From Chakrabartia godavariana (GTDB lineage Bacteria > Pseudomonadota > Alphaproteobacteria > Sphingomonadales > Sphingomonadaceae): a DNA stretch of 64,000 nucleotides. The notes under the pieces are model-generated. The model did no database searches. It was not told the DNA's origin and saw only the letters and a program-made list of their open reading frames with translations. Where the stretch lies: assembly GCA_005518185.1 (NCBI GenBank), contig RKSN01000003.1:186001-250000 (forward strand). Direction: 5' to 3'. A program made the translations under genes and the position numbers. Each line of letters opens with the position of its first letter. Within the stretch, counting starts at the first letter, position 1. Shown here one piece after another: positions 25,513-34,661 of the stretch.

Positions 25513-26607
25513 CTATTCCTCGGTCTTGATGAGGACGTATTCGCCGATCAGCAGGAACAGGAAGAACGGCCCCCAGGCCGCGAGCAGCGGCGGGTAGACG
25601 CCGAGATCGCCCATGGCGAGGCCGAAATTGTCCGCGACGAAATAGGCAAAGCCAAGCGCCATGCCGATAACCGCGCGGACGAAGAGCTTGCCTGAGCGGG
25701 CTACCCCGAAGGCGGCGACGGCGGCGAGCAGCGGCATCAGCACCGTCGACAGCGGCCCCGAAATCTTGTGCCACAGAGAGGCCTTGAGCGACCGCGTCGG
25801 GCGGCCCGCCTGTTCCAGATCGCTGATCGCGCTCCAGAGCTGCACGAAGGACAGGCCATCGGGATCGACGCTGGCGAGCGTGAACTGGTCCGGCATGACG
25901 CCGGCCGCGACGGTGGTCGACCCGAGATTTTCGAGCACGCCGCGCTTCACGTCGAAGCGGCTTGCGCCCTCAAGCCGCCAGCCGGTGCCGAGCGGTCGGC
26001 CCGTCTTCGCCTTGATCACGGCATTCAGTTCGCCGCCGGCCCGGTCATAGACGGTTACGTCCCCCAGACGGGTCTGCGCGCCCCGCCCTTCGACGGTGCC
26101 TGCGTTGATGAGATTGGAACCGTCGCGCACCCAGATGTCGGACTGCACGCGACTGTCCATGGGAATGGGCGCATATTCAACCTTCTGCCAGCGGTTGAGC
26201 GTGGCCGTCGCGCGCGTCACAATCCGTTCGTTGAAGGCAAAGGTGAAAACCGCAACGCCAAGGCTGGCCACGATCAGCGGCGCCAGCACCTGATGCGCCG
26301 ACAGGCCCGAGGCCTTCATCGAGATGACCTCGCTGTTCTGATTGAGTGTCACCATCGTGATGAGCGTGCCGAGCAGCACCGAAAAAGGCAGGAAGCGCTG
26401 GATGATCTGCGGCGTGCGCATCGACACATATCGCCAGAGATCGCCATTGTCGTTGCCAGCCGCCGCGAGGATCTTTTCCGATTCGCCAAGCAGGTCGAGC
26501 GCCTGAAGGACGAGCACCAGCGCCGCCAGTACGGCCGCGCTCCGGACGAGGAATATCCGCGCCATATAGAAGGACATCGTCCGCGACGGGAAGAATTGCG
26601 CGCTCAT
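25513..26607 (-). CDS. lptG: lipopolysaccharide export ABC transporter permease LptG
   Basis: A 364-residue inner-membrane protein of the YjgP/YjgQ family. Three spans near the N-terminus, a large periplasmic beta-jellyroll domain (about residues 125-265) and three C-terminal spans match LptG. LPFSVLLGTLITMVTLNQNSEV and SAHQVLAPL are typical of the cytoplasmic coupling region. With LptF and the LptB ATPase it extracts lipopolysaccharide, or in a sphingomonad possibly glycosphingolipid, from the inner membrane. Its start overlaps the lptF stop by four bases. Confidence 0.91.
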   Translation of the reverse strand: MSAQFFPSRTMSFYMARIFLVRSAAVLAALVLVLQALDLLGESEKILAAAGNDNGDLWRYVSMRTPQIIQRFLPFSVLLGTLITMVTLNQNSEVISMKASGLSAHQVLAPLIVASLGVAVFTFAFNERIVTRATATLNRWQKVEYAPIPMDSRVQSDIWVRDGSNLINAGTVEGRGAQTRLGDVTVYDRAGGELNAVIKAKTGRPLGTGWRLEGASRFDVKRGVLENLGSTTVAAGVMPDQFTLASVDPDGLSFVQLWSAISDLEQAGRPTRSLKASLWHKISGPLSTVLMPLLAAVAAFGVARSGKLFVRAVIGMALGFAYFVADNFGLAMGDLGVYPPLLAAWGPFFLFLLIGEYVLIKTEE

Positions 26608-27809
26608 GCTGCGGCCTCAGGGGTTGGCTGCTTGCGGGTGAGCAGGTTGCGGATCGACTTGCCGAGCACGGCAAAGCCCTTTTCAAGCGCACCGATCGGC
26701 TGTCCGCCCGGCTTGTGCGCCAGCGTCCAGTACATCCAGCAGATGAGGAGGGCAAAAAGCAGGAACGGAGTCCAAAGCGCAAAGAACGGATCGACGCGGT
26801 TAAGCGCGCCCATGCCTTCGGCCCATTCGTTGATCTTGTGATAGGTGACGACCATCACGATCGACAGGAACACGCCAAGCGCCGAGGACGATCGTTTGGG
26901 CGGCACCGCCAGCGCGACCGCGAGCAAGGGCAGCAAAAGCATCATCGCCACTTCGACAAGGCGGAAGTGGAAATTGGCGCGGCTTTGATGACGCAGTTCA
27001 AGCGGCGAATTCGCATCCTGGCTGACGCGCACGAGTTCCGGAATGGTCAACTCCCCATCCTTGTCACCGCGCCCGCGAAACGCTTCGATCTTGGGCAGGT
27101 CGATCGGCAGATCATGCGCGGTGAAGGTCAGCACGCGGGGCTCCTGACGCTCAGGGCCGTCATGCACCAGCACACCGTTTTTGAGGCGCAGGATGATGAC
27201 GTCGGGATCATCGGTGGCCAGAAAGGTGCCACGCTCGGCGGTGACCGAGAGAGCGCGATTGTCCTTTGAGACCGCGCGCACGAAGATGCCGTGCAGGTCC
27301 TGCCCGCCATTTTCCGACCGCTCGATCCGCATCGTCATCCGCTTGCCGAACCGGGCGAATTCGCCGACCTTGATCGACGCACCGAGCGCGCCCGAGCGCA
27401 GTTCGAAGCGCAGGCCTTCATAGGCGTAACGGGCATAAGGCTGAACATAGCCGACGATGGCGAGGTTCACGCCCGCAAGCACGATTGCGTAGATGAAGGG
27501 CACGCGCAGCAGGCGCCCATAGCTCATCCCGACCGCACGGAAGACGTCGAGTTCCGACGTGGTCGCAAGCTTGCGGAAGGCCAGCAGGATGCCGAGCATC
27601 AGACCGATGGGGATGCCGAGCGAGAGATATTCGGGCAGCAGATTGGCAAGCATCCGCCACACGACGCTGACCGGCCCGCCTTCCTGCGCGACGAAGTCAA
27701 ACAGGCGCAGCATCTTGTCCAGCACCAGAAGCATCGCGGCGATCACGAGCGTCGAGAACAGCGGCAGAGCGATCAGTCGCGCGATGTAACGGTCAGTCGA
27801 GGTCAACAT
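26604..27809 (-). CDS. lptF: lipopolysaccharide export ABC transporter permease LptF
   Basis: A 401-residue partner of LptG with the same three-span, jellyroll, three-span layout. The start at 27809 (MLTSTDRYIARLIALPL) is the family's usual beginning; an in-frame extension of 107 residues upstream has no membrane-protein character and crosses the divergent promoter region. The coupling-helix region LPEYLSLGIPIGLMLGILLA is typical. Translated first in the lptF-lptG pair and divergent from the DUF2141 gene. Confidence 0.91.
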   Translation of the reverse strand: MLTSTDRYIARLIALPLFSTLVIAAMLLVLDKMLRLFDFVAQEGGPVSVVWRMLANLLPEYLSLGIPIGLMLGILLAFRKLATTSELDVFRAVGMSYGRLLRVPFIYAIVLAGVNLAIVGYVQPYARYAYEGLRFELRSGALGASIKVGEFARFGKRMTMRIERSENGGQDLHGIFVRAVSKDNRALSVTAERGTFLATDDPDVIILRLKNGVLVHDGPERQEPRVLTFTAHDLPIDLPKIEAFRGRGDKDGELTIPELVRVSQDANSPLELRHQSRANFHFRLVEVAMMLLLPLLAVALAVPPKRSSSALGVFLSIVMVVTYHKINEWAEGMGALNRVDPFFALWTPFLLFALLICWMYWTLAHKPGGQPIGALEKGFAVLGKSIRNLLTRKQPTPEAAA

Positions 27810-27945
27810 CGTGTTTCTGATTTCGGTCGGGTCCTGACCATGATTTGGCCGCAAATGAAGTTCAGATGGATCGTGCCAACGTGGATTAGGTGAGTCCGGG
27901 CGCGAGTGCAAACGGCCGGATGCATTTTTCAAGGTGGTCAGAGTG

Positions 27946-28434
27946 ATGGCGAAACTGCGTAATGGATTGCTGGTGCTGGCGACAGCGACTTTGGGATTGC
28001 CCGGGCTGAGCGCAGCACAGGCATTGGGCCCCAACCCTTCCCTGTGTTCGGGAAGCGACGAGCCCACGATTCTTGTCAGGGTGGCCGGGTTGAAGAACCG
28101 GGCAGGCACGGTCCGCGTCCGCACGTTCACCGGCAGCCCCGATACCTATTTCAACAAGAAGTTCGCACAGAAGCGCCTGGAATATGGCGTGCCGGCCAGT
28201 GGCCCGGTGGAAATCTGCGTGCCTGTCGGCGCGCCGGGGGTCTATGCGATCGACGTGCGCCATGACATCAATGGCAATGGCGATACCGACCGGGCTGATG
28301 GCATCGGCGCCTCGGGCAACCCGAAGATTTCGCTGATGTCGATCCTGTTCGGTCGCAAGCCGCCGGCGCGCGAAGTGCAGGTGACGGTCGCGCGCGGCAC
28401 GACGGTTGTCCCGATCATGGTCCGGTACCTCTAG
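27946..28434 (+). CDS. DUF2141 secreted protein
   Basis: A 162-residue exported protein with a signal peptide ending near LSAAQA (about residue 26) and one DUF2141 domain: LKNRAGTVRVRTF, then VYAIDVRHDINGNGDTD, then GNPKISL. The D-x-N-x-N-x-D stretch resembles a calcium loop. The domain is a small beta-sandwich of unknown function, frequent in sphingomonads. The ATG at 27946 has GTG alternatives just upstream. It leads a close run with the lipid kinase gene, three bases downstream. Confidence 0.83.
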   Translation: MAKLRNGLLVLATATLGLPGLSAAQALGPNPSLCSGSDEPTILVRVAGLKNRAGTVRVRTFTGSPDTYFNKKFAQKRLEYGVPASGPVEICVPVGAPGVYAIDVRHDINGNGDTDRADGIGASGNPKISLMSILFGRKPPAREVQVTVARGTTVVPIMVRYL

Positions 28435-28437
28435 GCG

Positions 28438-29406
28438 ATGGCGTTGGTCGCCCTTCTTTCGAACCCCAATTCGACGGGCAACCGCGCCATATTGCCGGGC
28501 ATCCGCTGCTTTTGCGCGCAGCATCCCGAGGTGTTCCATTATGAAGTCGAGGATGCGAGCCAGATTGGCGCTGCGCTGACCTCGATTGCGCAGGTGCGGC
28601 CGCGCGTGCTTGTCGTCAATGGCGGCGACGGCACCGTTCAGGCCGCGATCACCGAACTCTATCATGGCGGCCAGTTTGGCGACACGCCGCCGCCGGTCGC
28701 GGTGCTGCCCAATGGCAAGACCAACCTGATCGCGCTTGACCTCGGCGCCGATGGCGACCCTATCGGCCTGCTGGAGCGCATTGTGGAAATTGCGCGGCAT
28801 GATCTCAAGGACCATGTCGTCCAGCGCGAGCTGATCGCACTGACCGAAGGCGAACATAGCAACCGCCCGGTGCTGGGCATGTTCCTCGGTGGCGCGGGGC
28901 TGGCCGACACCATTCTCTATTGCCGCGAAAAGCTCTACCCGCTCGGCCTGCCCAACGGGCTGTGCCACGTGCTCGCCGGGATTGCCGCCGTCTTTGCGAT
29001 GCTGTCCGGCCTGCATGGCCGCCTGCTGCCGCCTGCGCCCAACCCCGTGTCGGTCTCGCTGATCCGCGACGGGGAGGCGACGCGCCGCTTTTCCTTCCTG
29101 ATCGTGACGACGCTTGAAAAGCTTCTGCTCAACAGCCGCACCGGCGCCGTCGGTGCCGCCGGGCTCAAGCTGCTCGCGATTGAGCAGTCCCCCCCGGCAC
29201 TCGCTCGCGCCCTCTGGGCGGCGATTGTCGGCAAGCTCGGGCGCGAGCCGGTGCGCGGCGTCCATGTGCAGCAGGGTGACCTGATCCGCATCGAAAGCAC
29301 GGGGACGAGCGTGATCCTCGACGGCGAAACCTTCCGTGCCGTGGAAGGTCGGCCCATCGTGCTGCGGTCGACACCGCCCATACCGTTCGTCAAGCTGGCG
29401 GTGTGA
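28438..29406 (+). CDS. diacylglycerol-kinase-family lipid kinase
   Basis: A 322-residue cytoplasmic kinase of the DAGKc fold. Signature segments are SNPNSTGNR at about 8-16, VNGGDGTVQAAI at about 60-71 (nucleotide loop), VLPNGKTNLIA at about 88-98 (a variant of the usual P-x-G-T-G-N-D), and LDGETF near residue 300. It would phosphorylate diacylglycerol or a related lipid such as ceramide. It overlaps the next gene as GTGA, and that gene looks like a CDP-lipid synthase, so a kinase followed by a cytidylyltransferase is a coherent two-step pathway. Confidence 0.84.
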   Translation: MALVALLSNPNSTGNRAILPGIRCFCAQHPEVFHYEVEDASQIGAALTSIAQVRPRVLVVNGGDGTVQAAITELYHGGQFGDTPPPVAVLPNGKTNLIALDLGADGDPIGLLERIVEIARHDLKDHVVQRELIALTEGEHSNRPVLGMFLGGAGLADTILYCREKLYPLGLPNGLCHVLAGIAAVFAMLSGLHGRLLPPAPNPVSVSLIRDGEATRRFSFLIVTTLEKLLLNSRTGAVGAAGLKLLAIEQSPPALARALWAAIVGKLGREPVRGVHVQQGDLIRIESTGTSVILDGETFRAVEGRPIVLRSTPPIPFVKLAV

Positions 29407-30272
29407 GCGACCTGCGCGCGCTGGTCGAAAGCGAGCTGGCGCACCCCGTCCTTCCCCAGGTCACCGATATGGCCGCAGCCATTGCCGCACGTCATGGCGA
29501 GGCCGCGCGCGCCGTCCTGTTCTACGGGTCCTGCCTGCGCGAGGCGCGGCTCGACGGGCTGATGCTCGACTTCTACCTGATCGTCTCCGACTACCCGTCA
29601 GCCTATGACAAAGGCTGGCTGGCGACGGCCAACCGCCTGATCCCGCCCAACGTCTTTCCTTTTGCGAAGGACGGGCTGGCCGCCAAATATGCGGTGCTGA
29701 GCGAGGCGGATTTTCGCGCGCTGAACCGGGCGGATGCCGACACGGTGTCGGTCTGGGCGCGATTTGCGCAGCCCTCCCGCCTCGTCTGGGCACGCAACGA
29801 GGCGGCCCGCGAGGCCGCCGTGGATGCCGTCGCGCTGGCCGCGCCTGCGCTGTTTGATCTCGCCCGCCCCGTCGCACCCTCGCTCGACCCGATGGCGGTC
29901 TGGCAGGAGGGCTTTGCACGCACCTATCAGTGTGAGCTGCGCGCGGAAAAGACGACGCGGTCGGGATCGATCGTGGACGCCGATCCGGAGCGTTATGCCC
30001 GCTTCGGCGCTGCCATTCCGCTGACGACAACGATGACGCGCCCGGCGGCCGAGCGGATCTGGCGGCGGCTACGGCGGAACGGAAAGCGCGCGAGCGTCCT
30101 CCGGCTGGCCAAGGCGAGCCTGACCTTTTCAGGGGGGATCGATTACCTCGCCTGGAAGATCAACCGGCACGCCGGCACCCAGATCGTGATCAAGCCCTGG
30201 CAGCGGCGGCATCCGCTGATCGCGGCGCTCTTCCTTGTGCCAAAGCTGCTGCGGCAGGGCGCGGTCCGCTAA
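29403..30272 (+). CDS. Tam41-like nucleotidyltransferase, candidate CDP-diacylglycerol synthase
   Basis: A 289-residue soluble protein starting at a GTG inside the kinase stop. The nucleotidyltransferase signature is FYGSCLREARLDGLMLDF (about residues 40-57): G-S, then D-x-x-x-x-D. After it come PPNVFPF and KYAVLS (about residues 80-100), placed as AGVYYN and KYGVIS are in mitochondrial Tam41, which makes CDP-diacylglycerol from phosphatidate and CTP. That parallel is from memory, not alignment. C-terminal IKPWQRRHPLIAALF may be a membrane-binding amphipathic tail. Often left as hypothetical. Confidence 0.6.
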   Translation: MSDLRALVESELAHPVLPQVTDMAAAIAARHGEAARAVLFYGSCLREARLDGLMLDFYLIVSDYPSAYDKGWLATANRLIPPNVFPFAKDGLAAKYAVLSEADFRALNRADADTVSVWARFAQPSRLVWARNEAAREAAVDAVALAAPALFDLARPVAPSLDPMAVWQEGFARTYQCELRAEKTTRSGSIVDADPERYARFGAAIPLTTTMTRPAAERIWRRLRRNGKRASVLRLAKASLTFSGGIDYLAWKINRHAGTQIVIKPWQRRHPLIAALFLVPKLLRQGAVR

Positions 30273-30290
30273 CGCCGATCCAGTAAAAAT

Positions 30291-30340
30291 GACGGCCCGA
30301 CAGGGATAGTTGCCGGGCCGTCCAGGAGGGGGCGCCCCCT
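30291..30340 (+). terminator. tandem GC-rich stem-loops after the Tam41-like gene
   Basis: GACGGCCCG at 30291-30299 pairs exactly with CGGGCCGTC at 30314-30322 around 14 bases. Next to it AGGGGGCGCCCCCT at 30327-30340 is a perfect 14-base palindrome. They follow the stop by 18 bases and sit between convergent genes. No T-run is present. Confidence 0.5.
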
Positions 30341-30405
30341 AAATGACCGAAAAGGGAAGCGCCTTGGGTCGCCTCTCCTCCATATTGGTGGGATGTGATT
30401 CGGGC

Positions 30406-30421
30406 TGTGACGGCCGTCACA
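30406..30421. promoter_or_regulatory. perfect 16-bp palindrome with CRP-like half sites
   Basis: TGTGACGGCCGTCACA is self-complementary and matches TGTGA-N6-TCACA, the Crp/Fnr family consensus. It lies between the 3' ends of two convergent genes, so an operator role is doubtful; it may be part of a bidirectional terminator. Confidence 0.4.
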
Positions 30422-30448
30422 CCCCTCAACAATCAGCGCTTTAGGGCG

Positions 30449-32005
30449 TCAGAAGTCGCGGCTGCCGCCACTGACCGGCGTCGCCAGAAGCCCGCGCAGC
30501 TTGGCGCGGAAGGCGTCGAGCTCCGGTCCGGACAGGAGCGAGGACGCCGCAAAATTCACCGAATTGAGGCTGACGGCCATGCCGCTGCGATAGACCTCGA
30601 AATGCAAATGCGGCCCAGTCGACAGGCCGGTCGTACCGACATAGCCGATCACCTGACCCTGCACGACGCGCTCGCCCGGGCGCACGGCGACGCGGCTCAT
30701 ATGCGCATAGCCGGTGCCAAGGCCGCCCGCATGGGCGAGCTTGACCATATTGCCATAACCCCCGGCCCAGCCCGCAAGCGTGACGGTGCCATCGGTGACG
30801 GCGCGGATGGGGGTGCCAGTGACGGCGGCATAGTCCGTCCCCTTGTGGAAGCGCGAATAGCCGAGCAGCGGGTGGAAGCGCATCCCGAAGCCCGAGGAGA
30901 TGCGCGCGGCCGCGACCGGACGCACCATGCCTTCGCGCCGCTGGCCGACGCCTGCGGCATCATACCAGTCGGTCCGGCCGCCAATCGTCCAGGGGATCAT
31001 CCGGATGGCGCGGTTGCCGCGATGGATGCCGACATAGAGCAGCTGGCCCGTCTTCACCTCACCGGTTTCGGCGCGCTGATGTTCGACGATCAGGTCGAAG
31101 CGGGCGTCCGGACTGAGGTCCCGGTCGAAATCGACCTTGCTGGAAATCGCACGGATAAAGGCCTGCGCCACGCCCGACGGGACGCCGGCCGCACGCGCCG
31201 AGCGATAAAGGCTGTCACCAACCCGGCCGACGATGCGCAGCGGCGTTGCATCGACGCGGACCGGCATCTGCACCATCTGCAGGCGGCCGCCGACATTGGC
31301 GATGCGGACATTGAGATCAAAGCGCGCGCGCACATCGAGCGACTGGAGCGGGCGTGCGATGTTGCGCGAGGCCCGCGGCCCGAGCACGATCGGCATCACC
31401 GTCCCCGGCTCGATGCCCGACAGGGGCGCGACCGAGGCGACGAGGCTTGCCGCGCGACTGGCTTCACCCGGCGAAACGCCCGCACGCTCCAGCACACGGG
31501 CAAAGCCGTCGCCCTGGCCGATGGTGGTCGTCAGTTCGATGGTCGGGCGTTCGGGGGCGTCCTGAAGCGGCACGACAAGGTCGTTAGCCGCCATCCGCTT
31601 GCCGCTGTTCGCCCCGAAGGCGAGCGGGGCGATGGCCTGGGCACGGGCTTCATCGCGGGCCTTGCCGGTGACGGGAGCAGGTGTCCGGCCGACGAGCGGG
31701 TGGAGACCCGGCGCCATGGCGATGGTCGCAGCGCACAGGGCAAGGCAGGTTGCAACGCCCCGGAACCAGCGCGCGGTGCCGATGTCGGCGCCCAGATCAG
31801 GCACGAGATCAAGGTGATGCAGCCGGTCGAGCGCGTGATCGATCCGGCCGCGCCAGGTCGACAGGTCGTGCGGCACCGGCATGGCATGGTCAAGCGACAA
31901 CGCCATCGTCGCGCCAAACGCGCCAAGGCCCTGCTCATTCCGTTCAAACAAGGTGTGTGAGGCCCTTCCCGACCGCGATCCCGTTATGTCTCCTGTAAAC
32001 ACCAT
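30449..32005 (-). CDS. M23 (LytM-type) peptidoglycan peptidase with opacity/LysM-like middle
   Basis: A protein of up to 518 residues. A membrane span lies at about 83-103, a middle region with a LysM/OapA-like segment (GIEPGTVMPIVLG) follows, and the M23 domain ends the protein with HKGTD and HLHFE zinc motifs intact. Likely an envelope endopeptidase or amidase activator. The ATG at 32005 is the longest start, but AGGAG lies just inside it, so translation may begin at the in-frame TTG at 31951 (LFERNEQG). The second M23 gene of the window; the first is at 18876-20057. Confidence 0.82.
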   Translation of the reverse strand: MVFTGDITGSRSGRASHTLFERNEQGLGAFGATMALSLDHAMPVPHDLSTWRGRIDHALDRLHHLDLVPDLGADIGTARWFRGVATCLALCAATIAMAPGLHPLVGRTPAPVTGKARDEARAQAIAPLAFGANSGKRMAANDLVVPLQDAPERPTIELTTTIGQGDGFARVLERAGVSPGEASRAASLVASVAPLSGIEPGTVMPIVLGPRASRNIARPLQSLDVRARFDLNVRIANVGGRLQMVQMPVRVDATPLRIVGRVGDSLYRSARAAGVPSGVAQAFIRAISSKVDFDRDLSPDARFDLIVEHQRAETGEVKTGQLLYVGIHRGNRAIRMIPWTIGGRTDWYDAAGVGQRREGMVRPVAAARISSGFGMRFHPLLGYSRFHKGTDYAAVTGTPIRAVTDGTVTLAGWAGGYGNMVKLAHAGGLGTGYAHMSRVAVRPGERVVQGQVIGYVGTTGLSTGPHLHFEVYRSGMAVSLNSVNFAASSLLSGPELDAFRAKLRGLLATPVSGGSRDF

Positions 32006-32147
32006 TGGTTAATGTCAAACTTATGATTGACCCGGATGCGTGGCATCACGCCCATCTGTGCGAAATTGCGGAAGAACCGACGCCATTCGTCCCGACCCGG
32101 CACGTTTTGCCCTTGCGAAACCGGTTGGGTGTGGCAATCTGGGACCA

Positions 32148-34655
32148 ATGAGCCAACGTGCCAGTTCCGGCATCACGGCGGTGCTCGGGCCGACCAACAC
32201 GGGCAAAACGCACCTCGCGGTTGAGCGGCTTTGTGCGCATTCTTCAGGCATCATGGGCTTTCCGCTGCGGCTTCTGGCGCGCGAGGTCTATGACCGCGTC
32301 GTCCGCATCAAGGGGGAGAAACAGGTCGGCCTGATCACGGGCGAGGAACGCATCCTGCCGCCCGACGCCCGCTGGCTTCTCTGCACGGCGGAATCGATGC
32401 CGACCGACCGCGACGTCGCCTTTGTCGGCCTTGACGAGGCGCAGCTGGGCATCGATGCCGAGCGCGGCCATGTGTTTACCGATCGCCTGCTGCAGGCGCG
32501 CGGCCGCGAGGAAACAATGATCCTCGGCTCGGAAAGCCTGAAGCCCATTGTCCGCACGCTGCTGCCCGATGCAGAGATCATCACGCGGCCCCGCTTTTCG
32601 CAGCTCACCTATGCGGGCGCCAAGAAGCTGTCCCGCCTGCCGCCGCGCACCGCCATCGTCGCCTTCTCGGCCGAGCATGTGTACGCGGTCGCCGAAATGC
32701 TGCGCCGGACGCGCGGAGGCTGCGCCGTCGTCATGGGCGCGCTGTCGCCTGCAACGCGCAATGCGCAGGTCGCGATGTATGAGGCGGGCGAGGTGGACTA
32801 TCTCGTGGCGACCGACGCCATTGGCATGGGTCTCAACATGGATGTCGGCCATGTCGCCTTTGCGAGCCTCGCCAAGTTTGACGGCAAGCGGCAGCGGCGG
32901 CTGCATCTGGCGGAAATGGCACAGATCGCGGGGCGCGCCGGGCGCCACCAGCGCGACGGGACGTTCGGCGTGCTCGCGGGTGGGCCGGATGAAGCCGCCT
33001 TTTCCGAGCAGGAGATCGAACGGATCGAGGAGCATCGCTTCAACCCGCTCGACCATCTGATGTGGCGGAACAGCGATCTGGATTTCGGGTCGCTGGAGCG
33101 GCTCGCCACGTCGCTGGAGGTCAAGCCCGACAACCCCATTCTGCGTGCGGCGCCCGAGGCGATTGATCTTGCCGTGCTGCGCCTCCTCACGCGCGACCGG
33201 GCGGTGCAGGACCGCGCACGGGACCCGCGCATGGTGAAGCGGCTCTGGGCTGCCTGTGGCCTGCCCGATTTCCGCAAGGTCGGCGCGGACCATCATGCCC
33301 GGCTGGTCGGGCAGATCTTTGCCTTCCTGTCAGAAGGCGCAGGGCAGATCCCCGCCCCCTGGTTTGCGCAGCAGATTGCGCGGCTCGACACGGTTCAGGG
33401 CGATGTCGAAACGATTGCCGCGCGGATTTCGGAAGTGCGCACCTGGGCCTATGTCGCGCAGCGCGCCGACTGGCTGGCAGACGCCCCCCTCTGGGCGGAA
33501 CGGACGCGCACGCTGGAACTGAAGCTGTCGGATGCGCTCCATGCGCGGCTGACCGAGCGCTTCGTGGACCGGCGGACCTCGGTCCTTATGAAGACCGTCG
33601 GCCATGATCCCGCCTTGCTCGACGTGCAGGTGGACGCCGATGGCCGCGTGCTTGTCGATGAGGAAATGATCGGCACGCTGTCGGGCTTCACCTTTACCCC
33701 CGATGCCGCCGCGCGCGGCAAAGACCATAAGCGGCTTCTGGCCGCGGCCGACCTTCGTCTGCCCAAGGAACTGGCGCGCCGCGCACAGAAGCTCGCCCAG
33801 TCCGCGGATGGTGCCTTTGCGCTCGTGACCGAACCCGGCACGCCCGTCCGCATCCTGTGGGACCGGGTCGAGATTGCGCAGCTGAAGCCGGGCAAGACGC
33901 TGCTCGCCCCGCGCCTCGCGCTCCCGCCTTCGATTTCGCGGCTGGATCCGGCGAGCCGGACGCTGATCGAGGACAGGCTGGACCTGTGGTTCGACCGGAC
34001 GATTGCCCCGCGTCTGGCCGCTCTGGGGAGGATCGCCGCCGCCTCGACCGATCCGCAGACGCCCGCCAGCCTGCGCGGCATCCTTGCCCAGCTTGCGGAA
34101 CATGGCGGCGTCCTGGATCGTTCGGGCGTGGATGAAGCCCTTGTGTCCCTCGACCGGTCGCACCGCCAGGCGCTCCAGCGTCTCGGCGTCACGCTGGGCG
34201 CGCTCGATCTGTTCCTGCCGGTGCTGCTGAAGCCCGAGCCGACGCGGCTGCGGCTTGCGCTCTGGGCGGTCCGCAAGGGGCAGCCCATGCCGCCCTTGCC
34301 GCTGCCCGGCCTCGGCCTGCTCGACAAGCCCGCCCCTACGCTCGCCGAGGCCGCACTCCGCGCCGGTTTCCGCCGCTTTGGCGATCAGATGCTGCGCGTC
34401 GATCTGGTCGAGCGCATCGCCCGCGCGGCGCATGATGCGCGCGGCAAGGAGCGGACGACGGCGGTCGATCCCGCACTTGCCGTCTCGCTCGGCGTGGGCG
34501 GCGCGACCTTTGCGCGCCTCATGCGCGCGCTTGGCTTCCACCCCGTGGGCGATGCGCAGGCCAATCAGTGGCGCTGGCGCGGACGCCCGCGACGGACCCG
34601 CCCCCCCACCCCGGTCAATGCGGCCTTCGCCGTGCTCGGCCAATTGAAGCGATAG
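32148..34655 (+). CDS. Suv3-like superfamily 2 RNA helicase
   Basis: An 835-residue cytoplasmic helicase. Motif I is GPTNTGKTH (about residues 14-22), motif II is DEAQ in VGLDEAQLG, motif III/IV ILGSESL and FSAEHVYAVAE, and motif VI QIAGRAGRHQ. The body beyond residue 330 has the alphaproteobacterial Suv3-like C-terminal extension. Mitochondrial Suv3 unwinds RNA in the degradosome. The start at 32148 (MSQRASSG) is preferred to an in-frame ATG 108 bases earlier, which would add a sequence with no family likeness. Its neighbour is an S4 RNA-binding protein. Confidence 0.86.
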   Translation: MSQRASSGITAVLGPTNTGKTHLAVERLCAHSSGIMGFPLRLLAREVYDRVVRIKGEKQVGLITGEERILPPDARWLLCTAESMPTDRDVAFVGLDEAQLGIDAERGHVFTDRLLQARGREETMILGSESLKPIVRTLLPDAEIITRPRFSQLTYAGAKKLSRLPPRTAIVAFSAEHVYAVAEMLRRTRGGCAVVMGALSPATRNAQVAMYEAGEVDYLVATDAIGMGLNMDVGHVAFASLAKFDGKRQRRLHLAEMAQIAGRAGRHQRDGTFGVLAGGPDEAAFSEQEIERIEEHRFNPLDHLMWRNSDLDFGSLERLATSLEVKPDNPILRAAPEAIDLAVLRLLTRDRAVQDRARDPRMVKRLWAACGLPDFRKVGADHHARLVGQIFAFLSEGAGQIPAPWFAQQIARLDTVQGDVETIAARISEVRTWAYVAQRADWLADAPLWAERTRTLELKLSDALHARLTERFVDRRTSVLMKTVGHDPALLDVQVDADGRVLVDEEMIGTLSGFTFTPDAAARGKDHKRLLAAADLRLPKELARRAQKLAQSADGAFALVTEPGTPVRILWDRVEIAQLKPGKTLLAPRLALPPSISRLDPASRTLIEDRLDLWFDRTIAPRLAALGRIAAASTDPQTPASLRGILAQLAEHGGVLDRSGVDEALVSLDRSHRQALQRLGVTLGALDLFLPVLLKPEPTRLRLALWAVRKGQPMPPLPLPGLGLLDKPAPTLAEAALRAGFRRFGDQMLRVDLVERIARAAHDARGKERTTAVDPALAVSLGVGGATFARLMRALGFHPVGDAQANQWRWRGRPRRTRPPTPVNAAFAVLGQLKR

Positions 34656-34661
34656 GAGTTT

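Noticed and set aside
26604-28130. A longer lptF reading frame with 107 extra N-terminal residues
   Set aside because: The extension crosses the divergent promoter region and has no membrane-protein character; MLTSTDRYIARL is the normal family start.
30406-30421. CRP site as a promoter-control element
   Set aside because: It lies downstream of both flanking genes, so I report it as a palindrome and do not claim CRP control of either gene.
32040-32147. Upstream in-frame ATG for the Suv3-like helicase
   Set aside because: The added 36 residues show no family likeness and motif I lies at the usual distance from the later ATG.
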